Positions 1 to 7,655 of a stretch of DNA of 41,565 nt are shown one piece after another. This stretch comes from an uncultured Clostridia bacterium. GTDB lineage: Bacteria > Bacillota > Clostridia > Christensenellales > UBA1242. Below the pieces are notes generated by a model, which saw only the letters and a program-made list of their open reading frames with translations, did not search any database and was not told where the DNA came from. The translations under genes were made by a program, and so were the position numbers. The stretch lies in the NCBI GenBank assembly GCA_944384465.1, contig CALWTK010000008.1, positions 1-41,565 on the forward strand. Direction: 5' to 3'. The number at the start of each line of letters is the position of its first letter. Within the stretch, counting starts at the first letter, position 1.

Positions 1-182
1 ATATCTCTGTACTCGCCACTTGGTGCTTGCTTTGATGGCATAGCGATAAAGTTGCCATTGGTGCCTTCAATAATCTTGACGTCATGCACAACAAATGCAT
101 TATCAATCGTGAATGAGGCAACGGCCTTCAACTTGCTATCATCTTTGCTTACCAATCTGATTCTGATGTCTGTGATGTTCAA
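1..182 (-). CDS. spoVG: SpoVG, septation/RNA-binding regulator (5' part only)
   Basis: The reverse strand reads MNITDIRIRLVSKDDSKLK, continuing with FTIDNAFVVHDVKII and FIAMPSKQAPSGEYRD, which is the SpoVG family core. SpoVG is a small dimeric nucleic-acid-binding protein linked to sporulation, septation and virulence regulation in Firmicutes. Sixty codons are present and the C-terminus runs off the window. The start is TTG, chosen because an AAGGGGAAGGTG ribosome binding site lies just upstream and the family begins with M-x-(I/V)-T-D. The nearby GTG is out of frame. It is divergent from murC, a neighbour also seen near spoVG in other Clostridia. Presence of spoVG does not by itself prove sporulation. 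Confidence 0.93.
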   Translation of the reverse strand, partial: MNITDIRIRLVSKDDSKLKAVASFTIDNAFVVHDVKIIEGTNGNFIAMPSKQAPSGEYRD

Positions 183-350
183 GTTTGTTCACCTTCCCCT
201 TTTTAGATTAACTACTTTGTAGTCATTATAATTTTAACCCATTATATTATTTTTTGCAAACGATTTTTATATTGTTTTTATCAAATTTTATATTTTAAAT
301 AATGTATTACGTTTTTTTCGCCTAAATCATATAGAAAAATAAGGTGTTTT

Positions 351-1592
351 ATGAAGAAAAATGAAATAAAATCGGTATTGCTACTCGGCGTGGGTGGGAT
401 TAGTATGTATCAATTGGCACTGGCATATTTGAATTTAGGCTGTGTAGTCTATGGCTATGATCTAAAGAGATCTAAATATACAGAACTGTGTCGAGCAAAA
501 GGAGCACATATCACGCATAGATTTAACAAGGAATTTTTGAATGTGGATCTGTGTGTCAAATCTGGGGCGATTAAGGACACAAACAAATATGTGCAAATGC
601 TAAAGAAAATTAAATGCCCTATAATTGATAGAGCAAAGGCGTTGGGCGAATTTTGTACACATTTTAAATGCGTGATTGCAGTGGCGGGGACGCACGGCAA
701 AAGCACGACTGCCAGTTTGATATACGAAATTTTGCGAGTCGCAAATAAAAAAGTATCATGTCATATAGGCGCGGATGTGTTCGCCCCTATGTTCAATCTA
801 GGTGATGATTTTTTGGTGGTAGAAGCGTGCGAATTCAATAAAAGTTTTTTGCAACTAAAACCCACCATATCTGTCGTGACAAATATCGAAGCAGAGCATA
901 TGGATTGTTATGGAAGTCTATTCAATTTACGTGCCGCTTTTTTGACATTTTTGAAGCGTGGGGTCAAAAGATTTGTCTATCTTGATAAGTCCACCTCCTT
1001 TTTAAAAAGGACCAAAAATATAGAGTTCGTATCTGACACAATAAAAAATATACATCCAAAACTAAAAGGGGAATACAACTTAAAAAATATATCTTTAGCT
1101 TGTGCAGTGACAAAATTTTTAGGCATAGATGAGCACCTGACAAAAAAAGTTGTAAATAATTTCACAGGACTTCCTAGGCGGTATGAGTATAAAGGTATGT
1201 ACAAAAAGGCAAAAGTGTACATAGATTATGCACATCATCCTACCGAACTAAAATCGTTTATATCTACCTTTGTTGGCGAAAATCCAGATGCATGTATAGT
1301 TTTTCAGCCACATACATATTCGCGCACAAAAATTTTTTTGACAGATTTTATCTCGGTGCTAAAGACCGTAAAAAATCTATGTATATACAAAGAATATCCT
1401 GCTCGTGAAAGAGCAACAGAGGGCATGTCTGCTCATGACTTATATGTGGAATTAAAGAAAATCAATCCGAGCGTAAAATATGTCGCCAGCATCAAAGGAG
1501 CGATGAAACATATCAAAAATGTGAAGGCAGTGGCGTTCGTTGGGGCGGGTGATATCAATCAGGTGGCGCAAAAGATTGTGGAAAGAAATTGA
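351..1592 (+). CDS. murC: UDP-N-acetylmuramate--L-alanine ligase MurC
   Basis: Cytoplasmic ATP-dependent ligase that adds L-alanine to UDP-MurNAc, the first step of the peptidoglycan stem peptide. A Rossmann-like LLGVGGISM motif opens the protein. The P-loop GTHGKST is at residues 113-119, followed by VVEACEFNKSF, TNIEAEHMDCYG, DYAHHP and the C-terminal FQPHTYSRT. The EAxExxxSF-type and HPhTYsRT motifs separate MurC from MurD/E/F. At 413 aa it is somewhat shorter than the usual 430-490 aa, but no catalytic motif is missing. The ATG has AAGGTG upstream. The AT-rich 168-bp gap to spoVG must hold both divergent promoters, but no consensus box stands out there. Confidence 0.96.
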   Translation: MKKNEIKSVLLLGVGGISMYQLALAYLNLGCVVYGYDLKRSKYTELCRAKGAHITHRFNKEFLNVDLCVKSGAIKDTNKYVQMLKKIKCPIIDRAKALGEFCTHFKCVIAVAGTHGKSTTASLIYEILRVANKKVSCHIGADVFAPMFNLGDDFLVVEACEFNKSFLQLKPTISVVTNIEAEHMDCYGSLFNLRAAFLTFLKRGVKRFVYLDKSTSFLKRTKNIEFVSDTIKNIHPKLKGEYNLKNISLACAVTKFLGIDEHLTKKVVNNFTGLPRRYEYKGMYKKAKVYIDYAHHPTELKSFISTFVGENPDACIVFQPHTYSRTKIFLTDFISVLKTVKNLCIYKEYPARERATEGMSAHDLYVELKKINPSVKYVASIKGAMKHIKNVKAVAFVGAGDINQVAQKIVERN

Positions 1593-1600
1593 AAAAATGG

Positions 1601-1629
1601 TTGACAAACTATGATTTTCAATGTATAAT
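1601..1629 (+). promoter_or_regulatory. Sigma-A-type promoter of rpmE
   Basis: TTGACA at 1601-1606 and TATAAT at 1624-1629 are separated by exactly 17 bp, a perfect vegetative promoter. It starts 9 bp after the murC stop, so rpmE is transcribed independently with a leader of more than 200 nt. Confidence 0.9.
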
Positions 1630-1636
1630 CATTTCG

Positions 1637-1860
1637 CTAGAATTTGATAAGTACAAGAGTTTTTAAAAGGGGAATCAGTTTTTTTTAAAAAATCTAATTT
1701 ACTTATCTAATAGGTACGACGCTTAGCTTGTTCGTTATACACAAGGGAAATTTATAAAATATTGTTAGCATCTGATTGACTAAAATCTGACAATTTTTAG
1801 ATTACTCTTTTGTAAAGCGTAGTTAAATGTCAATATACCGCACAATCAAAAAGGAGAATT
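1637..1860 (+). promoter_or_regulatory. Long structured 5' leader of rpmE (candidate L31 autoregulatory leader)
   Basis: About 225 transcribed nucleotides separate the predicted start from the rpmE ribosome binding site. GATAAGTA at 1646-1653 pairs perfectly with TACTTATC at 1700-1707. CTAAAA and TTTTAG near 1784-1801 form a second small hairpin. Leaders of L31 genes that bind their own product have been proposed in several phyla, so autoregulation is plausible. I cannot match a specific Rfam consensus by eye. No reading frame of note lies in the leader. Confidence 0.45.
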
Positions 1861-1863
1861 GTT

Positions 1864-2085
1864 ATGAAAAAAGATATTCAACCTAATAGTGTAGAAGTTA
1901 CTTTTGTATGTGCTTGTGGTGCTGAATTTAAAAACAAAATAGCAAAACCAGGAGTGAAAGAAGGAGACGTCATCAAACTTGAAGTTTGTGACAAATGTCA
2001 CCCATTTTATTCAGGACAACAAAAGATTGTCGATACAGAAGGTCGCGTAGATAAATTTAATAAAAAATATAATATTAAAAAATAG
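1864..2085 (+). CDS. rpmE: 50S ribosomal protein L31 (zinc-binding form)
   Basis: 73-aa L31. Cysteines in the order CxCG (residues 18-20) and CDKCHPFYSG (about 41-50) form the C+ zinc-binding type of L31, as opposed to the zinc-free paralogue made under zinc limitation. L31 bridges the ribosomal subunits. AAGGAG precedes the ATG. It sits between its own promoter and its own intrinsic terminator, so it is a monocistronic unit apart from readthrough into prmC. Confidence 0.97.
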   Translation: MKKDIQPNSVEVTFVCACGAEFKNKIAKPGVKEGDVIKLEVCDKCHPFYSGQQKIVDTEGRVDKFNKKYNIKK

Positions 2086-2092
2086 CGGGATT

Positions 2093-2133
2093 ACGTGTCT
2101 TTTTTTGCATGCAAGAAAGGGCACGTATTTTTT
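2093..2133 (+). terminator. Intrinsic terminator between rpmE and prmC
   Basis: Positions 2093-2106 pair with 2113-2126 over 14 bp (three or four G-U wobbles) around the loop GCATGC, followed by a six-T run. It lies 8 bp after the rpmE stop. It also contains a GTG that would otherwise look like an upstream prmC start. Confidence 0.88.
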
Positions 2134-2955
2134 ATGTGTATGAAATTATTAGATTTACGAAAAAATTTAAAGAAAGAGTTTAATCAACACGACATTGATG
2201 AAGTTGATGTGGATTTTATAATCTCTGAAGTTTTAGGCGTCAAACATACCGAATTGATTTTGATGGATAATGTTGACGATGATGCCGTAGCCGAGATTAT
2301 GGAAAAAGTGAAATTGCGCCTAAACAATGTGCCCGTTGATAAGATTTTTAAGAAATCGTATTTTTATGGTCTTGATTTAGTGATCAATGACAATGTCCTA
2401 TCTCCACGAGCTGACAGTGAAATCTTGGTGGAGACAGCAATCAAATATATCAAAGAAAATCAGTACAGTTCAGTTCTAGACTTATGTACAGGTAGCGGAT
2501 GTCTAGCTATTGCTGTCAAGAAAAATGTGCCGGACGCAGAAGTCTCTGCTAGCGATAGATACGAAAAGGCGTTGAGCCTTGCGAAGAAGAACGCGAAGCG
2601 AAACGGCGCGGATATCAATTTTATAAAATCAAATATGTTTGAAAATGTGACTGAAAAATATGATGTAATAATTTCTAATCCGCCATATATTGCAACTGAT
2701 GATTTAGATGAATTAGACGAAGAAGTTTTGCGTCATGACCCGCACCATGCTCTTGATGGAGGCGAGATGGGATTAAAATATTTCAACATCATTCACGAGA
2801 ATGCTAAGCAGCATTTGAATAACGGCGGTATGCTGATACTTGAGATGGACAGCATGCAAAAGATGTTGATACAATCACTATTCACCGATTTTAAATTTAT
2901 AGAATGTGTCAAAGATTACAATGGACTGGATAGAGTCGTCGTATTTAAAAAATAA
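2134..2955 (+). CDS. prmC: Release factor glutamine N5-methyltransferase PrmC
   Basis: SAM-dependent methylase that modifies the glutamine of the GGQ motif in release factors; its likely substrate RF1 is encoded 9 bp downstream. Motifs, numbered from the ATG used here: SPRADSEILVE at 90-100 (the family PRxDTE region), the SAM-binding loop DLCTGSGCLAIA at 116-127, and the catalytic NPPY at 182-185. The frame opens upstream at GTG 2095, but that codon is inside the rpmE terminator stem, so ATG 2134 was chosen; ATG 2140 is an alternative. The ribosome binding site is weak (AAAGGG 12-18 nt upstream, in the terminator arm), so translation may be modest. Confidence 0.95.
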   Translation: MCMKLLDLRKNLKKEFNQHDIDEVDVDFIISEVLGVKHTELILMDNVDDDAVAEIMEKVKLRLNNVPVDKIFKKSYFYGLDLVINDNVLSPRADSEILVETAIKYIKENQYSSVLDLCTGSGCLAIAVKKNVPDAEVSASDRYEKALSLAKKNAKRNGADINFIKSNMFENVTEKYDVIISNPPYIATDDLDELDEEVLRHDPHHALDGGEMGLKYFNIIHENAKQHLNNGGMLILEMDSMQKMLIQSLFTDFKFIECVKDYNGLDRVVVFKK

Positions 2956-2964
2956 GGAGTTGTT

Positions 2965-4038
2965 ATGATTGAAAAGTTGAAAGCTATAAAAGATAAATTT
3001 GACGCGCTGACTCAAGATATAGCAAATCCTGACGTCATAGCCAATACGAAAGTTTGGCAGGCAAAAGTCAAAGAGCACGCAAATTTGCAGCCACTGATTG
3101 ATGAATACAATGAATATATGAAGATGAAAAAAGAGCACGATGACGCGATGTCACTACTTGAGACTGAGACCGACCCTGAGATGCGTGAGATGCTGAAAGA
3201 GGAGAGCCTGAAGTTAAAAGACAAGTTGGTAGAAAGCGAAGAGAGACTGAAGATACTATTGCTACCTAAGGACGAAAACGATACAAAAAATGTCATTTTG
3301 GAAATACGCGGTGGAGCAGGCGGGGAAGAGAGCGCGCTATTTGCAAGAAGCCTGCTCAGAATGTACCAAATGTATTGCGATTCACACAAGTTCAAAATGG
3401 AGATTATGAACATAGAAGAGACCGAACTCGGTGGCGTCAAAGAAGTCCAAGCTATGATTAAGGGTAAAAATGCTTATGCTAGGTTCAAATACGAGTCAGG
3501 CGTGCATAGAGTTCAGCGCGTGCCCGAGACTGAGAGCCAGGGTAGAGTGCATACATCCACTGCGACGGTCGCCATTTTACCTGAGATGGAGGACGCTGAT
3601 GTGGAGATTGATGATAAAGATATACGTATAGACTTGTTTAGAAGCAGTGGCGCGGGCGGTCAGAAAGTCAACAAGACCGAATCTGCCATACGAATTACAC
3701 ATTTCCCTACAGGAATAGTGGTTACCTGTCAGGACGAACGTAGCCAGACGCAAAACAAAGAAAAGGCATTTGCGATGCTCAGAGCGAAAGTCTATGACTA
3801 TTACCAACAGCAAAAAGAGGCGGAATATAGACAAAATAGAAAAAGTCAGGTAGGTACAGGGGATAGAAGTGAGAGAATTAGGACATACAATTTCCCACAA
3901 GGCAGAGTCACCGACCATAGAATTGGACTGAGTCTATATGATATTGACGCCTTTATGGACGGGGATCTAGATGAGATGATAGAGGCGTTGACTCTGGCAG
4001 ATCAGCAAAGAAAATTGAGCGAGCAGGAAGAAACTTAG
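2965..4038 (+). CDS. prfA: Peptide chain release factor 1
   Basis: 357-aa class I release factor reading UAA and UAG. The peptidyl-tRNA hydrolysis motif GGQ is at 231-233 within RSSGAGGQKVNKTES. The anticodon-like region reads RVPETESQGRVHTSTATVAILPE in two halves (residues 185-207) with a PxT tripeptide at 187-189, which marks RF1 rather than the SPF-type RF2. AAGGAG precedes the ATG. It is likely co-transcribed with prmC, its modifying enzyme, and followed at once by a terminator. Confidence 0.97.
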   Translation: MIEKLKAIKDKFDALTQDIANPDVIANTKVWQAKVKEHANLQPLIDEYNEYMKMKKEHDDAMSLLETETDPEMREMLKEESLKLKDKLVESEERLKILLLPKDENDTKNVILEIRGGAGGEESALFARSLLRMYQMYCDSHKFKMEIMNIEETELGGVKEVQAMIKGKNAYARFKYESGVHRVQRVPETESQGRVHTSTATVAILPEMEDADVEIDDKDIRIDLFRSSGAGGQKVNKTESAIRITHFPTGIVVTCQDERSQTQNKEKAFAMLRAKVYDYYQQQKEAEYRQNRKSQVGTGDRSERIRTYNFPQGRVTDHRIGLSLYDIDAFMDGDLDEMIEALTLADQQRKLSEQEET

Positions 4039-4080
4039 AGTTTAATTGAATGAAAGTTGTCAAAAATAAATTTGTCGTAT

Positions 4081-4106
4081 AATAGTGCTTTGGCACTATT
4101 TTTTAT
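4081..4106 (+). terminator. Intrinsic terminator of prfA
   Basis: AATAGTGC (4081-4088) pairs perfectly with GCACTATT (4093-4100) around a TTTG loop, followed by TTTTAT. An apparent -10 (TATAAT at 4078-4083) overlaps its left arm with only a 15-bp spacer to TTGTCA and is less convincing. Confidence 0.9.
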
Positions 4107-4135
4107 TTGCTTAAAATATTTTGCTATGATATAAT
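4107..4135 (+). promoter_or_regulatory. Promoter of the 621-codon orphan gene
   Basis: TTGCTT at 4107-4112 and TATAAT at 4130-4135 with a 17-bp spacer, directly after the prfA terminator. The ATG follows 17 nt after the -10 with an AAAAGGGAG ribosome binding site between. Confidence 0.75.
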
Positions 4136-4152
4136 TTAAAAGGGAGAAAACT

Positions 4153-6018
4153 ATGGCAAAGTACTTGAAACAAGATAGTGAGTTGGGTTACATTGAAGAT
4201 AGTGCGGATATTCAATATCAAAAGTTTAACAATCTACGACATACAATTCTCGGATGCATGTTGGGGGATTTTGATGAAAATGGCGAGTATGTTGTCGCCC
4301 CAGAGATAAAAAAAGAACTGATTGCTATGAAAAAATATATTGTCGAGACGGTGGACAATATTGATGTTTGTCATGGGTGTCTAAAACTTGACAAATATAT
4401 AACATTCCTAGTCACTTTTGAAGGGAATAAAGCGACTTTATCTCTGGTAGAGAAATTGAGTTTTGAAGCCAACTTTAAAATAAACAGCGGGACATATAGC
4501 AATGTCAACGAATACATTCTCGATGAAGTGGAAACGTCTGGCGAGATTGACAAAAATGTCATATACAGACGCTGGAATGTTGATGTGTTTGGTGGGAATT
4601 ATCTAGATATATTCAATATGGATGAAGAGACAATCGCTCAATATTTTGGTATAGTAAATAGATTCAAATATCTGATGATGGCAAACGAGATTTTGCTAAA
4701 CCATGAAGAAGAATTGGAAGAAATTGAGTCTGAGTACAGCATGAGCATGTTGGAGCTTGTTTCCAGATATCCGAAGCTAAAGGAAGCGGTCATCAAAGAG
4801 ATAAACGAGTCCATGAAAGACAAGGAAGAATTTATCCGAATTGACAAACCTAATTTTGCCAAGACCTTGAACGAACTGATAACGAAGACTATAGAAGATA
4901 ATGTGAGTTTATTGACAGAAGAAGAGAGGAAAGATTTTGATGTTGAAAAACATAATATTCAAGTAAATTACAACAACAAAATTGATGAAAAATTGGATTT
5001 TGTTGTGAGAACTGAGTCCGTTGATGATAAAGAATTGTCTCCTGTTCAGATGCGTACTTTGGATGTGAAAAAAAATCCAGAGATGGCAGATGTCGTGGAT
5101 GTAGCAAAAGCATATGTCAAAGCGAGCGAACTAGTAGAGCGCAGGACACGTCAGGAAGCGGCATCTTTCATTATGGGTGAAGTGCTAGATCCAGACAACA
5201 AACCTATAAAGAAAGGGGAAGGGGACAAGGCTCCGTATAAGTCACGTTTGATTACGTCCATTATAGATGATGGTGTAGATGTAAGTGAGATGCAGACGCT
5301 TTTTGGTCGAAGTGTGACTAGCACAAGATTGACTTTATTTCAAACATTGAAAAAGATGCTAGGTTTACCTATAGAAAAACATACAGGAAGAGAGACTGGA
5401 GAGATAATTTCAAGTAGGAAACTTATCTATAGAGATTCACACAAGACGAATGAGACGCCTAAAGAAAAAGATGTATCCCCTGCAGGTGCAAAAGCAACAT
5501 CGGCAAAGAAAAAGGCAACTGCTACCAAAAAAAAGCCGGTCAAACAAAAGGAGAAAAAGCCAGATGGTACAAAAGGGGAAACGGGCGAACATACAAAGGA
5601 AGCCAAGAAAAGTAAGTTAGTCGTCGAGACTGCTCAAAGAGAAGCGGGCAGGCGACAGCCATATGACTATACTCAATATTCGGAAGAGCAGTTTGAGACG
5701 GCAGCCAGTGCTGCGTCTAAACGTATGGAGCGCAAACAGAGGAGACAAGAGGACACAGTCTCAACTACAGAAGCAAATAATTTAGCTATTTCGGGGAGCT
5801 ACATTGATCGTTTTAAAGACAAAGAAGATGCGTCATTTGTGAACCACACAATGTCTTCGGCGGTCACTTCAGGAATAACCGAGCAAGATGTGAACGTAGA
5901 TGGTGCCACCTTACAAGTGAGAAGAGAGGCGTCTGAAGATGTTACAGTAAAAATTCCACCTAATGCATCTATGTTAAACAGTACAGAAATTTTAGATAAG
6001 ACAAATTTCCCTGGTTAA
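4153..6018 (+). CDS. Hypothetical protein, 621 aa, with internal Lys-rich linker
   Basis: I do not recognise this family. The N-terminal half (about 1-300) is acidic and probably helical, with a Glu-rich stretch around 190 (NHEEELEEIESEY). A middle segment (about 320-430) is mixed and better folded in appearance. Residues about 445-500 are a low-complexity Lys/Ala/Thr linker (KKKATATKKKPVKQKEKK), and the C-terminal 120 residues are polar. No signal peptide, membrane segment or zinc cluster is visible, so it is probably cytoplasmic. It has its own promoter and a good ribosome binding site. Coding resemblance continues past the stop (see the next entry), so the present C-terminus may be a truncation. 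Confidence 0.8.
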   Translation: MAKYLKQDSELGYIEDSADIQYQKFNNLRHTILGCMLGDFDENGEYVVAPEIKKELIAMKKYIVETVDNIDVCHGCLKLDKYITFLVTFEGNKATLSLVEKLSFEANFKINSGTYSNVNEYILDEVETSGEIDKNVIYRRWNVDVFGGNYLDIFNMDEETIAQYFGIVNRFKYLMMANEILLNHEEELEEIESEYSMSMLELVSRYPKLKEAVIKEINESMKDKEEFIRIDKPNFAKTLNELITKTIEDNVSLLTEEERKDFDVEKHNIQVNYNNKIDEKLDFVVRTESVDDKELSPVQMRTLDVKKNPEMADVVDVAKAYVKASELVERRTRQEAASFIMGEVLDPDNKPIKKGEGDKAPYKSRLITSIIDDGVDVSEMQTLFGRSVTSTRLTLFQTLKKMLGLPIEKHTGRETGEIISSRKLIYRDSHKTNETPKEKDVSPAGAKATSAKKKATATKKKPVKQKEKKPDGTKGETGEHTKEAKKSKLVVETAQREAGRRQPYDYTQYSEEQFETAASAASKRMERKQRRQEDTVSTTEANNLAISGSYIDRFKDKEDASFVNHTMSSAVTSGITEQDVNVDGATLQVRREASEDVTVKIPPNASMLNSTEILDKTNFPG

Positions 6019-6137
6019 GAAGTGGAAAACTATGATGTCTCTATCCCTTTGCGAGAAGGTAAAGGTGCTGACAACACAGCTGATTATACCAGCGGAAGTA
6101 CGGTGTAGATGAAGCTATGAACTATGATTTTGGATAG
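6019..6137 (+). pseudogene. Possible decayed 3' continuation of the orphan gene
   Basis: Reading on past the TAA at 6016-6018 in the same frame gives 29 sense codons (EVENYDVSIPLREGKGAD, then NTADYTSGSTV) to a TAG at 6106. A shift of frame at about 6102 then gives GVDEAMNYDFG and a stop at 6135-6137, just before the terminator. The composition resembles the protein's C-terminal style. One nonsense change and one single-base indel would explain it, but a chance reading is possible. Confidence 0.35.
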
Positions 6138-6139
6138 TA

Positions 6140-6171
6140 AAAAAATAAGCCATTATGCTGGCTTATTTTTT
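6140..6171. terminator. Bidirectional terminator between convergent orphan genes
   Basis: AAAAAATAAGCC (6140-6151) pairs perfectly with GGCTTATTTTTT (6160-6171) around an 8-nt loop. The T-run on one side and the A-run on the other let it work in both directions. The right arm overlaps the stop codon of the minus-strand gene. Confidence 0.92.
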
Positions 6172-6706
6172 ATAATGAAGATGAAGTATTATGTGTTGTT
6201 GTCTTTTCAAATTCAATGGTTCTAAATACATTTTCAATTAAAAGATTTATGATTTTGTTATTCAATGAGATCGTTTGATAAATATTTTTATCCCCATTCC
6301 TATTTGGGTCGGCATTTCTATCTTTTGCGAGTTCATTAAATTGTTCCCAGATTTGGCTCAATAGATTTTCATACATATGCAAAAATGCTGGAATATTCAA
6401 AGAATACTTTGTGTCATCTGTAACGATCGCGAGATTTCTTGTCGAAAGTTGAAGTGAGATATATGCTCTATCAATTGGATTTAGGCTAGAGACATATTTA
6501 TAAACAGGGTTGCCATTTTCTTTCCTTGTAGCTTCATCGACAAATTCAGTCATCATTTGATCTGATGTTTTATTTATAGATGGTTCTTTATTTAAAAAAG
6601 TCTTAATGAGAGATTGATCGCCTTTTGCCTTAAGTTTTTTAACGAAATCTTTAATTATAACGAGTGCTTCTTCTTCGTATTTTTGAAGAGTTTCTTTACT
6701 TGCCAT
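6170..6706 (-). CDS. Hypothetical protein, 178 aa
   Basis: No family recognised. The sequence is soluble, mostly helical in character and charged (MASKETLQKYEEEALVII at the start, a Thr/Ser-rich end), without signal peptide, membrane segment or cysteines. An AGGAGATG ribosome binding site before the ATG and a well-formed promoter upstream support a real gene. It is transcribed away from the ribosomal cluster and shares a terminator with the 621-aa orphan. Confidence 0.78.
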   Translation of the reverse strand: MASKETLQKYEEEALVIIKDFVKKLKAKGDQSLIKTFLNKEPSINKTSDQMMTEFVDEATRKENGNPVYKYVSSLNPIDRAYISLQLSTRNLAIVTDDTKYSLNIPAFLHMYENLLSQIWEQFNELAKDRNADPNRNGDKNIYQTISLNNKIINLLIENVFRTIEFEKTTTHNTSSSL

Positions 6707-6735
6707 ATTTCATCTCCTAAATTTTTGTTTTTTTC

Positions 6736-6764
6736 ATTTTAGCATAATGTTTATAATTTGTAAA
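6736..6764 (-). promoter_or_regulatory. Promoter of the 178-aa orphan gene
   Basis: On the minus strand TTTACA (6764-6759) and TAAAAT (6741-6736) are separated by 17 bp, about 30 bp upstream of the ATG. From here to 7002 the sequence is very AT-rich and I see no gene or further signal in it. Confidence 0.7.
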
Positions 6765-7002
6765 TACCTTTTTTTAAAATTTTTCTTGAAAATGTTTCTA
6801 TATTTATTATGTTTTTCATTTAATCATTGTTAAAAAGTTGAATTTCATTTTTTGATATTCTATATTAGATTGATATGCTTACAAATAAATATGAAAAATA
6901 GTTTATATGATAAAAAAGATTGATTCTTAGATCATTGCCTAAAATAGAAAATTTACTTATAAAAAATGTTTTATATTTTATAAAAAAAGTTAGATAAAAG
7001 GG

Positions 7003-7031
7003 TTGACAAAGCTTTTTTAGTTTGCTAGAAT
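7003..7031 (+). promoter_or_regulatory. Main promoter of the S10-spc-alpha ribosomal cluster
   Basis: TTGACA at 7003-7008 and TAGAAT at 7026-7031, 17-bp spacer. No other consensus promoter is obvious for the next 15 kb of tightly packed genes, so this probably drives the whole cluster. Confidence 0.85.
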
Positions 7032-7037
7032 ACATAT

Positions 7038-7330
7038 GCTGATTTAGGGATAGACGCATAAGGTTGCATTTGTTAGCAAGCAACAGATGGGAATTTATGT
7101 CGACCTTAGTCCGTATGGATGCCAGCAAAAAATATGTGGGTGATGAGCCCGATTTATTTTTGGAAATCAGCACTTTACACTCGGCTAGGTGTAAATATGC
7201 AAGTGAACGAAATACTTCAAACTACATGTTGTAATCTCTGAGTGCTAGAGTCGCCGCGATTTTATATATATTCATTATTTATATAATTCGTAGTGTGCTG
7301 GTTTAGGTGTTGACTAAAATAAAAAGGAGA
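7038..7330 (+). promoter_or_regulatory. Long structured leader of the S10 operon
   Basis: Nearly 300 nt lie between the predicted start and rpsJ. Several nested pairings are visible: CGCATAA (7055-7061) with TTATG-T-CG (7095-7102, one bulged T), enclosing GTTGC (7063-7067) with GCAAC (7080-7084); TTTACAC (7174-7180) with GTGTAAA (7189-7195); and AGCAC (7169-7173) with GTGCT (7242-7246). S10 operons in other bacteria are regulated through such leaders, by L4 in E. coli. Which protein acts here is not shown. Confidence 0.55.
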
Positions 7331-7336
7331 GAGAAA

Positions 7337-7645
7337 ATGGCAACAACAAAACTTAGAATCAAACTTGCTTCATACGATACAGGTTTGCTAGAGAATGTAG
7401 TATCAAGAATTCTTGACACTGCAACAAAGTCTGGATGTAAAGTATCTGGGCCGATTCCGCTTCCTACAAAGAGAGAAGTGGTCACAATCATTCGTGCTAC
7501 GCACAAGTACAAAGATTCTCGTGAACAATTTGAATCTCGTACACATTTTAGATTAATTGATATATTTGCACCAAATGCAAAAGCAGTAGACACACTTTTG
7601 AAGATGAATGTGCCAGCAGGTGTGGATATCAAGGTAGAATTATAA
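7337..7645 (+). CDS. rpsJ: 30S ribosomal protein S10
   Basis: 102 aa, with the S10 signature [30 protein letters not shown] spread over residues 41-71, here as the variant [13 protein letters not shown]10 lies in the 30S head and, as NusE, also joins NusB in antitermination complexes. The start is the ATG after AAAGGAGAGAG; an in-frame TTG ten codons upstream lacks a ribosome binding site and the family starts MA. It opens the S10 operon. Confidence 0.98.
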   Translation: MATTKLRIKLASYDTGLLENVVSRILDTATKSGCKVSGPIPLPTKREVVTIIRATHKYKDSREQFESRTHFRLIDIFAPNAKAVDTLLKMNVPAGVDIKVEL

Positions 7646-7655
7646 GGAGGAGACT

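Noticed and set aside
183..350. Sigma-H promoter of spoVG
   Set aside because: SpoVG is sigma-H dependent in B. subtilis, but I could not place both boxes convincingly in this AT-rich gap.
455..1222. Minus-strand open frames inside murC and similar ones inside most ribosomal genes
   Set aside because: No ribosome binding sites, and the opposite strand encodes clear conserved proteins.
2095..2133. GTG at 2095 as the prmC start
   Set aside because: It lies inside the rpmE terminator stem, has no ribosome binding site and adds 13 residues not typical for the family.
2965..4038. RF1 with PET instead of the E. coli PAT tripeptide as an oddity
   Set aside because: The position fits the general PxT pattern of RF1, so it is not unusual enough to report.
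4057..4083. Promoter TTGTCA-N15-TATAAT before the prfA terminator
   Set aside because: Spacer is only 15 bp and the -10 overlaps the terminator stem; the TTGCTT-N17-TATAAT just downstream fits better.
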